Shown here piece by piece: positions 35,546-43,687 of a DNA stretch of 64,000 bases. The stretch lies in NCBI GenBank assembly GCA_963711675.1, contig CAVQFB010000018.1, positions 23,986-87,985 of the forward strand. Reading direction: 5' to 3'. Below the pieces are notes generated by a model, which was given only the letters and a program-made list of their open reading frames with translations, was not told the origin of the DNA and made no database searches. The stretch comes from CAVQFB01 sp963711675. Its GTDB lineage: Bacteria > Acidobacteriota > Terriglobia > Terriglobales > Acidobacteriaceae. How positions within the stretch are numbered: the first letter of the stretch is position 1; each line of letters starts with the position of its first letter. Position numbers and translations under genes: made by a program.

Positions 35546-38005
35546 TTGAGCACAAAGACAGAAGGCCAGAACTGGGTCGGTCAAGCGCTTCCGCGCAAGG
35601 AAGAAGACCGTCTGCTGCGCGGGCGCGGCAAGTTTGCCGACGACATCAAGCTGCGCGAAATGCTCTACCTGCGATTCGTCCGGTCCCCGTATGCGCACGC
35701 CAAGATCGTGAGTGTGGATACGTCTGCTGCTGACGCTCTGCCCGGCGTCGTGTGTACCTTGACCGGCAAGGAGATCGAGCCCTACACGCAGCCTTTCATC
35801 GAAATTGCTCCCGAGCCGGGTGGGAAGATTCGCGACTTTCCCCTTGCCATCTCCAAGGTGCGATATCAGGGAGAGCCGGTGGTGGCGGTCGCGGCTGAGT
35901 CACCTGCAGTGGCTGACGATGCCGCGGAAGTGGTACAGGTGGAATACGAAGCGCTCGATCCCGTGATAGATGCCGAAGAAGCGCTCACCAACAAGAGCAT
36001 CCTGCACGAAGAGGCGGGCACGAATCGCGTGTGGCGCGGCGTCTTCGAATATGGAGACATCGAGAAGGCGTTCAAGGAAGCGGCGCACGTCGTGAGTATC
36101 GACCGTCTGCACTTCCACCGCTTCTCCAGCACGCCGCTCGAAAATAACGTGGTGATCGGCCAATGGGACTATAAGGACGATCGAATTTACTACTGGTGCA
36201 ACAATTCGTTTCCGTCGTTTGCCATCCAGTTTCTGGCGGCGCATCTGAATGTGCACATCGACCGCATACGCGTGCAAACATTCGATATTGGCGGGAGCTT
36301 CGGAATAAAGATTACCAGCTATCCCCAGATGTCGATCTGTGCGCTGGCTTCGAAAAAGGCAGGTGGGCGCCCGGTCAAGTGGGTGGAGACGCGCTCGGAG
36401 CACATGACCTCGAGCGCTCACGGCAACGAACGCACATTCCGCGATACCCGGGTTGCGCTCGACAAGGACGGTGTGATCACGGCCATTGACTCGCGGCACA
36501 TCGACGACTGCGGTGCGTACCCGCGCTATGAACCGCTCGGGTGCGTGATCTGGTCGCAGGTATTTCCCGGCGTGTATCGCTTCAAGAATGCGCGCATCGA
36601 CTTCAGCCAGGCGGTCACGAACAAATGTCCGGTGGGGCCGAACCGCGGTTATTCGCGCATGCAGCACTTGTGGTTTCTGGAGCGCATTGTCGATATCTGT
36701 GCGCATGAACTGGGAATTCCCGCCGATGAAATGCGCCTGCGCAATTACATCCGCCCGGAGGAGATGCCGTATACGACGCCGAACGGATGTGTCTACGATT
36801 CGGGGAACTATCCCCGGATGCTGGAAGTGGCGAAGGGGCTGATCGGCTGGGACGAGTGGAAGAAGAAACAGGAGGCAGCGCGAAAGGAAGGGCGGCTGAT
36901 CGGGATCGGGATCGGCACAACGCTCGATTCGGGCACGAACAATTTTGGACAGTCGCAGATCATCAATCCCGGTGCCCCGTTCTCGGGAAATTCGCAGGGG
37001 GCGAATTGCAAACTGGATATCTACGGTGAGGTAGTGGTGGCGGTGGGATCGTGCCCGCAGGGGCAAGGACACGAAACCACGGCGGCGCAGGTTGTGGCTG
37101 ACGTGTTGAATATTTCTCCGGACATGATCACCGTCAGAACCGGGTTCGACACGGACCGCAATGTCCACACCGGTTTTTCGGGAACGTACGCAAGCCAGTT
37201 CGCGGTTTCAGGCCTTTCGGCGGTGCACGGCGCCGCGCAGAAATTAAAAGGAGAAATGAAGCGCCTTGCCGCTTTTGTTCTGGAAGCGAAGGAAGATGAC
37301 CTTGAGTTCGGCACCGGGGCGCAGGGTCCGGAACTGCGCTCGAAGAGCAATGGCAAGTCCATTAACTACTGGGGTCTGGCCAACATTGTGAATGTGAATA
37401 GCGCGGTGCTGCCTGAGGAACTCTACGAAGTCACGCTGAATTGCCGGTACATCTGGCGGGCGCCGTTCGCCGTGCCCGACAAGGTGAAGAAGTACGGGAA
37501 ATTGACGCTGACCTACGCGTCGCAACTGCACATTGCCGTGGTTGAGATCGAGCCGGGCACATACATTCCGCGCATCCTCGATTACGTGGCGGTGGACGAC
37601 TGCGGCACCGTGATCAATCCCGGGATCGTCGAAGGGCAGGTCTATGGTGCGACCGCGCACGGAATTGGCGCAGCGCTCCTCGAGACCTGCGTATACGATG
37701 CAGTGGGCAACATGCTCACTAGCACCTTCAGCGACTATACGCCGATCACGCCGGTGAATATGCCCAAGGTGAAGTATGGGCACATCGAGACCCGGTCGCC
37801 CTTCACGTATAGCGGCGCGAAAGGCATGGGCGAAGGAGGCGCGGCGCCAGTGCACACCTTGTCGGCGGCGCTGCAGGATGCGGTGTTCGCGAAGGGGATC
37901 ATTATTCAGGATTCGTTCAACAATGCCGACACGATGTTCCGCGCTCTCGTAGGAAAAGAGATTTATCAGGCGGAGCCACTGATAAAGGTGGAGCACCGGA
38001 ATTAA
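35546..38005 (+). CDS. Molybdenum hydroxylase large subunit (xanthine dehydrogenase family, not CO dehydrogenase form I)
   Basis: An 819-residue molybdopterin-binding subunit starting at TTG. The fold landmarks are VGQALPRKEEDRLLRGRGKF, LENNVVIGQWD, the Q-loop region FDIGGSFGIK, and the general base Glu763 in AKGMGEGGAAP. The active-site loop that reads AYxCSFR in CO-oxidising form I enzymes is GPNRGYSR here (about 364-371), with no Cys and with the Arg-Gly of ordinary hydroxylases. So a CO substrate is unlikely and an N-heterocycle or aldehyde is more probable. No CoxD/E/F or XdhC maturation gene is in the window; those would have to be elsewhere. Confidence 0.92.
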   Translation: MSTKTEGQNWVGQALPRKEEDRLLRGRGKFADDIKLREMLYLRFVRSPYAHAKIVSVDTSAADALPGVVCTLTGKEIEPYTQPFIEIAPEPGGKIRDFPLAISKVRYQGEPVVAVAAESPAVADDAAEVVQVEYEALDPVIDAEEALTNKSILHEEAGTNRVWRGVFEYGDIEKAFKEAAHVVSIDRLHFHRFSSTPLENNVVIGQWDYKDDRIYYWCNNSFPSFAIQFLAAHLNVHIDRIRVQTFDIGGSFGIKITSYPQMSICALASKKAGGRPVKWVETRSEHMTSSAHGNERTFRDTRVALDKDGVITAIDSRHIDDCGAYPRYEPLGCVIWSQVFPGVYRFKNARIDFSQAVTNKCPVGPNRGYSRMQHLWFLERIVDICAHELGIPADEMRLRNYIRPEEMPYTTPNGCVYDSGNYPRMLEVAKGLIGWDEWKKKQEAARKEGRLIGIGIGTTLDSGTNNFGQSQIINPGAPFSGNSQGANCKLDIYGEVVVAVGSCPQGQGHETTAAQVVADVLNISPDMITVRTGFDTDRNVHTGFSGTYASQFAVSGLSAVHGAAQKLKGEMKRLAAFVLEAKEDDLEFGTGAQGPELRSKSNGKSINYWGLANIVNVNSAVLPEELYEVTLNCRYIWRAPFAVPDKVKKYGKLTLTYASQLHIAVVEIEPGTYIPRILDYVAVDDCGTVINPGIVEGQVYGATAHGIGAALLETCVYDAVGNMLTSTFSDYTPITPVNMPKVKYGHIETRSPFTYSGAKGMGEGGAAPVHTLSAALQDAVFAKGIIIQDSFNNADTMFRALVGKEIYQAEPLIKVEHRN

Positions 38006-38027
38006 TGGAAATGATGGCCAGTCGTTC

Positions 38028-38984
38028 GTGAAGAAAGTTTGCATTGTCGGTTGTGGTGCCATCGGCAGTCTTTATGCCGCGCATCTGGCGCGAGTGGCGG
38101 AGGTTTGGGCCTATGTCCGGCGTCCGGACCATGCCAGCGCTTTGAACCGCGACGGATTGCGGGTTTCGGGCACGAACAATTTTGCGGTGTCGATCCGGGC
38201 GACGACCGACGCGAAGGAATTGCCGGATTTCGATCTGGGAATCGTCGCGACGAAGGCTACTCAGCTGGAAGCGCCTATCGCGGAAGCTGGCAGCCACTTC
38301 GATCGCGGGGCTGTGCTCTCCGCGCAAAATGGACTGGGGAGCGAGGAGATTATTGCCGCCCATACCCGCGGCTTCGTGATTCGTGGGACAACTTTTATGA
38401 GCGGCACACGCCACAGCGATACGCACGTGCAGTACGAACTGGACACGGCTACGTGGATGGGGCCCTACGAGCCGCGCCACACGCCGTTTGCGGTAGTCAA
38501 GGAAGCGGCGGATTTGATCGTGGCGGGCGGGCTGAAGGCGGAAGCGCTCGAAGATGCGCGTCCAGCGCAATGGTCGAAGTTGATTTTCAATTCTTCGGTG
38601 AATGCTGTTTCTGCGCTCACGGGATTGCCGCATTCGCCGCATTTTGCCGCGGAAGAAAAGTTCGGCGATCTCGGCCATCTTCTTCACGAATTGATCGAAG
38701 AAGGCAAGCGGGTGGCCGCCGCCAGCGGAGTACGTCTGCACGAGGATCCATGGGCGATGAACAAGATCGGCGCCATGACGAACCATCCACCGTCCATGTT
38801 GTACGACGTGCGTCACCAGCTGCCCACGGAAGTCGATTTTCTTAGCGGAGCGATTGCGCGGGAAGCGGAGAAGGCCGGGGTTCCAGCCCCGCTGCATACG
38901 GCGGTGTACCGGCTTATCAAGGGCAAAGAGGCGTCGTGGAAATTTGCCGACGAGAATCGGCCGGCGGCAGTTCACGGCAGATAG
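38028..38984 (+). CDS. Ketopantoate reductase-like dehydrogenase A
   Basis: A 318-residue PanE/ApbA-fold NAD(P)-dependent reductase, GTG start. The Rossmann motif is CIVGCGAIGSLYAAHLA, and the nicotinamide-side pattern VATKATQLEAPI follows. The catalytic Lys lies in QWSKLIFNSSVNAVSALTG. The C-terminal domain has PPSMLYDVRHQLPTEVDFLSGAI, equivalent to the SSM.QD...RT.EID pattern of PanE. It has a paralogue at 42700, and both sit in a catabolic-looking operon, so each probably reduces or oxidises a branched 2-oxoacid/2-hydroxyacid intermediate rather than serving pantothenate synthesis. Confidence 0.85.
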   Translation: MKKVCIVGCGAIGSLYAAHLARVAEVWAYVRRPDHASALNRDGLRVSGTNNFAVSIRATTDAKELPDFDLGIVATKATQLEAPIAEAGSHFDRGAVLSAQNGLGSEEIIAAHTRGFVIRGTTFMSGTRHSDTHVQYELDTATWMGPYEPRHTPFAVVKEAADLIVAGGLKAEALEDARPAQWSKLIFNSSVNAVSALTGLPHSPHFAAEEKFGDLGHLLHELIEEGKRVAAASGVRLHEDPWAMNKIGAMTNHPPSMLYDVRHQLPTEVDFLSGAIAREAEKAGVPAPLHTAVYRLIKGKEASWKFADENRPAAVHGR

Positions 38985-39002
38985 TTTTCGGAAAGAGGCA
39001 TC

Positions 39003-40187
39003 ATGACCTGGCCACTTGACGCCACGAAGCTCGATCGCGCGCGGGCGCTGATGACAGATCAGGACCTGAGCGCGCTGGTGGTGCGGGCGCCGGACAACGT
39101 GGTCTATCTCACGAGCTACTGGTGCATGAAGGGCTATGACGCAGTCGTATTTCCGCGCGAGGGCGAGCCGACGCTGATTGCGCTGGAACCGCAGCTTGCC
39201 GATGCCCAGCGCAACTCGTGGACGAAGGACATTCGTTTGTTCAAGGGCTACGACGAGCGTGATCCGCGGCCGCCACAGTATAGGGCCTTGGATATTGCTC
39301 TTGAAGTGCTGAAGCAACGCGGATTGACGGACAAAGTGGCAGTCGAGCTCAACATGGGCACACAGAGTGCCGACCGGATGGTGGGCGAGCCGACCACGCC
39401 GACGCAAATTTACTTTGACGCCTTCCGCAAAGTTGCAGGCCAGGTTGTAGACGCAACTCCGCTGCTCAACGAGGCGCGTTCGATCAAGACGGCGCAGGAA
39501 ATCGAACGCATGAAGCTGGCGAATGAGTTGGCCGCGCTGGCGATGGACTACACCCGCGAGCACATGCGCCCGGGCATGAAGGAAAGCGAAGTAGGCGGCA
39601 TGTATGAGGGCTTCGTCCACGGTCTGGGCGTCGGCTACAAGGGCAAGGTCGAGATGGCGCGCGCGTTTACTCTGGTATGGTCGGGCAAGGGGATTGCAAC
39701 TTTTACCGCGACCGGCGACCGTCCGGTGCAGGAACACGAGCCGACTCTGTTTGAAATATGGGTGTGCGTGGACGGTTACTGGACCGATCTCACGAAGAAC
39801 GCATGTCCCGGCGATCTCACGCCGGAATATCACAAGCTGCTCGACCTGCTGCTGAAAGTCTTCAACGAGGCGGTTCGCTACTCGAAGGACGGAGCAGATT
39901 TCCCGCAGTTGGACCGGCTGGTGCGAGCCCGCATCGCCGAGGGCGGATATGCGGGCCAGCCGTCGCACCCGATCTGTCATGGCGTCGGCGCGCGCGCACA
40001 CGAATTTCCCTACGCGCACCAGGCGGGTACGGGAACGATTCGCAAGGGCATGGTGTTGGCGATCGAGCCTGGCATTTACTGGCCCGGCGGTGGCGGGTTG
40101 CGGCTTGAAGACAATTTTCTGATCACTGATTCCGGCAACGAGAAGTTGTGTACCTATCCGGACGATTTCCGTCTGGCGAGATCCTGA
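39003..40187 (+). CDS. M24 (creatinase/prolidase-fold) hydrolase A
   Basis: A 394-residue pita-bread-fold protein. The N-terminal domain (about 1-155) starts DLSALVVRAPDNVVYLTSYW. In the catalytic half the five metal-ligand positions read Glu251 (FEIWVCVDGYW), Asp262, His326 (CHGVGARAHEF), Glu in AIEPGIYW and Glu in LRLEDN. So only the first ligand differs (Asp to Glu), and the protein is probably still metal-dependent. Family members are aminopeptidase P, prolidase, creatinase and DMSP lyase DddP, which also has unusual ligands. A C-N or C-S bond cleavage in the cluster's pathway is likely; peptide cleavage is not assured. Confidence 0.85.
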   Translation: MTWPLDATKLDRARALMTDQDLSALVVRAPDNVVYLTSYWCMKGYDAVVFPREGEPTLIALEPQLADAQRNSWTKDIRLFKGYDERDPRPPQYRALDIALEVLKQRGLTDKVAVELNMGTQSADRMVGEPTTPTQIYFDAFRKVAGQVVDATPLLNEARSIKTAQEIERMKLANELAALAMDYTREHMRPGMKESEVGGMYEGFVHGLGVGYKGKVEMARAFTLVWSGKGIATFTATGDRPVQEHEPTLFEIWVCVDGYWTDLTKNACPGDLTPEYHKLLDLLLKVFNEAVRYSKDGADFPQLDRLVRARIAEGGYAGQPSHPICHGVGARAHEFPYAHQAGTGTIRKGMVLAIEPGIYWPGGGGLRLEDNFLITDSGNEKLCTYPDDFRLARS

Positions 40188-40222
40188 GGCGAAGAAAAGA
40201 AGACACGATAACGAGGTCACAT

Positions 40223-41494
40223 TTGGAAGCGGCAAAGAAAAAGACGGCTGGTCAACTCGATCCGAAAGTAGTCGAAAAGATCTTGGCCGAGATTAAGGAA
40301 GAAGAAATCGTGGCCATGTGCTGCGACGTCATCAACATTCCCAGTCCCACGGGCGGGGAACTGCAGATGGCGGAATACATCCGAGCCGCGCTTCAGAAAC
40401 TTGATGTGCACGTCACCTGGCAGGAGGTCGAAGAAGGCCGCGCCAACGTTGTAGGCCGCTGGATCGGTGTAGGTGGCGGAAAGAACTTGATGTTCAACGG
40501 TCACATGGACACGTCGAACACCGGGCAGGAAGAATTCCTGACAGGCATTGGATACAAGGCGAATGCCGTAGTCAAGAACGGCATGATCTACGGCCTCGGG
40601 ATCTACAACATGAAAGGCGCGCTGGTGTGCTACACGCACGCGGTGAAGGCGCTGCAGCGGGCGGGAGTCAGATTGAAAGGCGATGTGATTGTCGCCGCCG
40701 TGGCTGGCGAGATCGAAAAGACACAGTGGGGAGAGTTCAAGGGCAAGGAGTATCGCGGGTACGGCTTCGGAACGCACTACCTGGTGAATCATGGCATTCT
40801 GCCGGACATGTGCATCCTTGGAGAGCCCACGGATACGCACGTGGTTCTGGAACATTTTGGTTCGATGTGGGTGCGGATTTCATGCACCGGGATTTACGTT
40901 CACACCGCATTTTGCGAAGGCCGTGAGGAGATGAACTCGATTCGCCGCATGTACGAGCTGATGGGCGAAGTGATGAAATGGATCGAGGGCTGGGAGAAGA
41001 AAGCTGCTTACGGCGGCAAGAAGGCAATCGTCAATCTGGGCGGTATCCGCGGCGGACATGCGTGGCGCGCCAGCCGCACAGCCGAGAAAACGGATCTCTT
41101 CCTGGATGTACGTGTGCCCCCCACCATTCCGATGACGGAGGCACGTCGCGAAGTTCAGCAGGTTTTTCTAGGGATGAAAAAGAACCATCCTGACTGGGGG
41201 CTGGAATTTGAAACTTATGTTTCGGTGCCCGGGGCGCGAATCAGCGAAGCGCACGAGCTGATCAAGGCGATTGACGCCAACCACACCCGCATCATGGGCA
41301 AGCCGCCCGAGCGCGAAGTGGTGACGTGGTGCTCGGACGCGAGCGTGCTGAGCCGGTACGGCGTGGAAACCGTGAATTACGGGCCTTCGAGCGGTCCGCG
41401 CGACAAAGAGGGAGAGAAGGTCTCCATCAAAACTCTGGTCGACATCACGAAAGTGTATGCGCTGGTCGCCGCCGAGCTGTGCGGTGTGCATTAG
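40223..41494 (+). CDS. M20 (ArgE/DapE-fold) protein with altered metal ligands
   Basis: About 423 residues from TTG at 40223, preceded by GAGG at eight bases; an in-frame GTG at 40148 lies inside the previous gene. The first ligand pair is intact (His94, Asp96 in FNGHMDTSN). The bridging Asp of the usual DMKG motif is Asn129 (YNMKGAL). Glu163/Glu165 stand near the catalytic Glu position, Glu201 is present (LGEPTD). The last His region reads GPSSGPRDKEGEKVSI without a His. By-eye alignment therefore suggests loss or change of at least two metal ligands, so classical di-zinc deacylase activity is doubtful. Confidence 0.82.
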   Translation: MEAAKKKTAGQLDPKVVEKILAEIKEEEIVAMCCDVINIPSPTGGELQMAEYIRAALQKLDVHVTWQEVEEGRANVVGRWIGVGGGKNLMFNGHMDTSNTGQEEFLTGIGYKANAVVKNGMIYGLGIYNMKGALVCYTHAVKALQRAGVRLKGDVIVAAVAGEIEKTQWGEFKGKEYRGYGFGTHYLVNHGILPDMCILGEPTDTHVVLEHFGSMWVRISCTGIYVHTAFCEGREEMNSIRRMYELMGEVMKWIEGWEKKAAYGGKKAIVNLGGIRGGHAWRASRTAEKTDLFLDVRVPPTIPMTEARREVQQVFLGMKKNHPDWGLEFETYVSVPGARISEAHELIKAIDANHTRIMGKPPEREVVTWCSDASVLSRYGVETVNYGPSSGPRDKEGEKVSIKTLVDITKVYALVAAELCGVH

Positions 41495-41525
41495 CCTCAG
41501 CCAAGGGATGAATCGAGGAGAAGGT

Positions 41526-42686
41526 TTGCCAAGCCAAAAGGAAATCGAACGCCGGTTTAAGAATGTGCGGTCGCGGATGGCGCAGGCGGGACTGGACGCT
41601 CTACTCATCTGCGGCAACCAGTACGCGGGTTTTGAGGGGGCGGTGTTTTATCTGTCGGGATTCGAAATCGTGCATCGTTACGTCTATGTGCTGCTGCCGC
41701 TCGAAGGTGAGCCAACGCTTGTGTTTCCGCGAGAGGCGCGCTGGATCGGTGACAAAATCAAGCCGTGGGTCAAAGACCAGGTCTGGCCGGATATTCCGGG
41801 GCAGTGGATTCGCGATCGCGCCGCCGATCGCAAGTGGAAGCGCCTCGGCGTGTATGGCATGAATTTCGTGATGGCGGTCCGCGACTACCGCGAGCTGACC
41901 CAAGGTTCGTTCGAACTGGTCCCCTTCGATTTCGAATTCGACATGGTGCGCGCGGTCAAGAGCGAAGAAGAGCTTGCCGAAGTCCGCGATGCCATGGGCA
42001 TCATCATCGACGGTTTCTGGGCGTTGGTCGGGGCCTACGAGCCGGGCAAGACGGAAGCCGAAATTATGGCGCCGGCGGTCGAACGATTTTTTGCCCGCGG
42101 CGCCGGGCCCCGCATGATGAACATCCTCCTATCCGGCGAGCACGGCGAGGCCAATGCCTACTTCAAAGTGCCGGGCAAGCGCATGGTTGCTGCCGATGAT
42201 TTGCTTTTGTACTCGCTCGAAATCACGGGCACGGGCGGATATTGGGTGGAGTTCTCTCGTCCGTTGTTGCGCGGCAAGCCGAGTGCGACCACGCAAAAGA
42301 TGGCGGATGCTTATCCGCACGCGCTGGAGACGGCGCAGAAACTGATGCGGGCAGGTGAGCTCGCCAGCAACGTTCATCGCGCCGTGGCGGAGACGTTTTT
42401 CAAATACGGATTCGCCTTGGGCCATCTTTCGGGGCATTCGATCGGGACCACGATGATCGAACATCCGGCGATCGGCGCCAACAGCCAGATTGCGCTCGAA
42501 GAAAACATGATCTTCTCGCTGCATCCGCAGGTGGTGGATCAGGATGGCAAGGTGTGCCTGTATACGCAGGATACCTATCGCATCGGCAAGACTGGCGGCG
42601 AGTGCCTTGCCGATGTGCCCTGGCAATTTTTCACGGGAAAAGAAACGCCTGAGAGCGTGGCGCCGGCAAAGATGAGTAAGAACTGA
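41526..42686 (+). CDS. M24-fold protein B with degenerate metal site (creatinase-like)
   Basis: About 386 residues. I favour TTG at 41526 because AGGAG lies five bases upstream; an ATG at 41508 is the alternative. The N-terminal domain (ERRFKNVRSRMAQAGLDALL) and catalytic domain are M24-like. Yet the ligand positions read Glu232 and Glu242 (SLEITGTGGYWVEFS), His304 (SGHSIGT), His333 (FSLHPQ, normally Glu in EPG) and Gln348 (YTQDTYRI, normally Glu). Such a set is not the usual Co/Mn dinuclear site and recalls metal-free creatinase-type catalysis. It probably acts on an amide, guanidino or ester substrate of the pathway. Confidence 0.83.
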   Translation: MPSQKEIERRFKNVRSRMAQAGLDALLICGNQYAGFEGAVFYLSGFEIVHRYVYVLLPLEGEPTLVFPREARWIGDKIKPWVKDQVWPDIPGQWIRDRAADRKWKRLGVYGMNFVMAVRDYRELTQGSFELVPFDFEFDMVRAVKSEEELAEVRDAMGIIIDGFWALVGAYEPGKTEAEIMAPAVERFFARGAGPRMMNILLSGEHGEANAYFKVPGKRMVAADDLLLYSLEITGTGGYWVEFSRPLLRGKPSATTQKMADAYPHALETAQKLMRAGELASNVHRAVAETFFKYGFALGHLSGHSIGTTMIEHPAIGANSQIALEENMIFSLHPQVVDQDGKVCLYTQDTYRIGKTGGECLADVPWQFFTGKETPESVAPAKMSKN

Positions 42687-42699
42687 AGAGCGAGCAGGA

Positions 42700-43623
42700 A
42701 TGCGAATCTGTGTGATCGGTTGCGGCGCTGTCGGCAGCCTATTCGCCGCGCATCTGGCGAAAGCGGGTGAGGCGGAGGTGTGGGCGTACGACGTGTGGAA
42801 GGACCACACGGAGGCCATCCGCAAAAACGGGCTACGGCTCTCGGGCGCGGCCGAATTTACCGCGCACCTGAACGCCACCAGCGACCCGAAGGCGCTGCCG
42901 CGCTGTGACTACGGCATTGTCGCGACCAAGGCCATCCACACGAAAAACGCGATCCATGATACAGCTCACATTTTTGATGAGAACAGCGCGGTATGTTCCG
43001 TGCAAAACGGCGTGGGGAACGAAGAGATCATCGCGGAAAAAGTGAAGCTGGTGATTCGCGGGACGACGTTTCCGGCGGGACACCCTATCGCACCCGGCCA
43101 CATCGGATTCGACATCAAGGGCGACACGTGGATCGGACCGTTTGAGCCGACTCACACTCCGATGAGCAAGGTTGAAGAACTGGCCGGACTGATCACGCGT
43201 GCGGGGATGAATACCATCGCGCTGAAGGATGCGCGGGGAGCGCAGTGGACGAAACTTGTGTTCAACGCGTCCACCAACCCGACGGGTGCGCTCACGCAGT
43301 TGCACCACGGAGCGGCCACGCGCTTTGCGCCCGTAGGGCAACTTTTCAACGATTTGATCGCTGAAGGTGAGGCGGTCGCGAAGAAACTGGGCATTGAACT
43401 TCATGGCGATCCGCGACAGTTGGTGCAGAAAGGCGCCAACGCTCCGGGGAAGCACCGGGCCAGCATGTTCCAGGATGTTCTCGCCAAACGCCAGACCGAA
43501 GTCGATTTCATGAACGGCGCCATCGTTCGGTGGGGAGAAGAAGTGGGAGTTCCCACGCCGCTGAACAAGGCTGTTTGGGCACTCATCAAGGGTCTGGAGC
43601 ATTCGTGGGCAGACCCGGACTGA
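42700..43623 (+). CDS. Ketopantoate reductase-like dehydrogenase B
   Basis: A 307-residue paralogue of the gene at 38028, with the same domain order. It has ICVIGCGAVGSLFAAHLAKA at the N-terminus, YGIVATKAIHTKNAI, the catalytic Lys in QWTKLVFNASTNPTGALTQ, and the C-terminal SMFQDVLAKRQTEVDFMNGAI. The two copies bracket the three hydrolase-fold genes, so they may handle successive or enantiomeric hydroxy/oxoacid intermediates. Pantothenate biosynthesis is a less likely role because no panB/panC is nearby. Confidence 0.86.
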   Translation: MRICVIGCGAVGSLFAAHLAKAGEAEVWAYDVWKDHTEAIRKNGLRLSGAAEFTAHLNATSDPKALPRCDYGIVATKAIHTKNAIHDTAHIFDENSAVCSVQNGVGNEEIIAEKVKLVIRGTTFPAGHPIAPGHIGFDIKGDTWIGPFEPTHTPMSKVEELAGLITRAGMNTIALKDARGAQWTKLVFNASTNPTGALTQLHHGAATRFAPVGQLFNDLIAEGEAVAKKLGIELHGDPRQLVQKGANAPGKHRASMFQDVLAKRQTEVDFMNGAIVRWGEEVGVPTPLNKAVWALIKGLEHSWADPD

Positions 43624-43687
43624 AGCCTACGAGCCCGTTGCTCGCGCACCCCTCACTAATTATTTCAACCAGGAGACGAATGCAATC

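Noticed and set aside
33697..38005. Annotation as aerobic CO dehydrogenase (coxMSL with coxG)
   Set aside because: The large subunit lacks the AYxCSFR cysteine loop and the maturation genes are absent; only the general hydroxylase family can be supported.
37917..40235. A 772-codon open frame on the minus strand
   Set aside because: It lies entirely opposite coxL-like, PanE-like and M24 genes that have clear motifs. Its product is Arg/His-rich without any domain, a usual GC-rich antisense shadow.
40223..42686. Naming the M20 and M24 proteins as acetylornithine deacetylase, DapE or Xaa-Pro aminopeptidase
   Set aside because: Ligand changes and the operon context argue against these specific activities.
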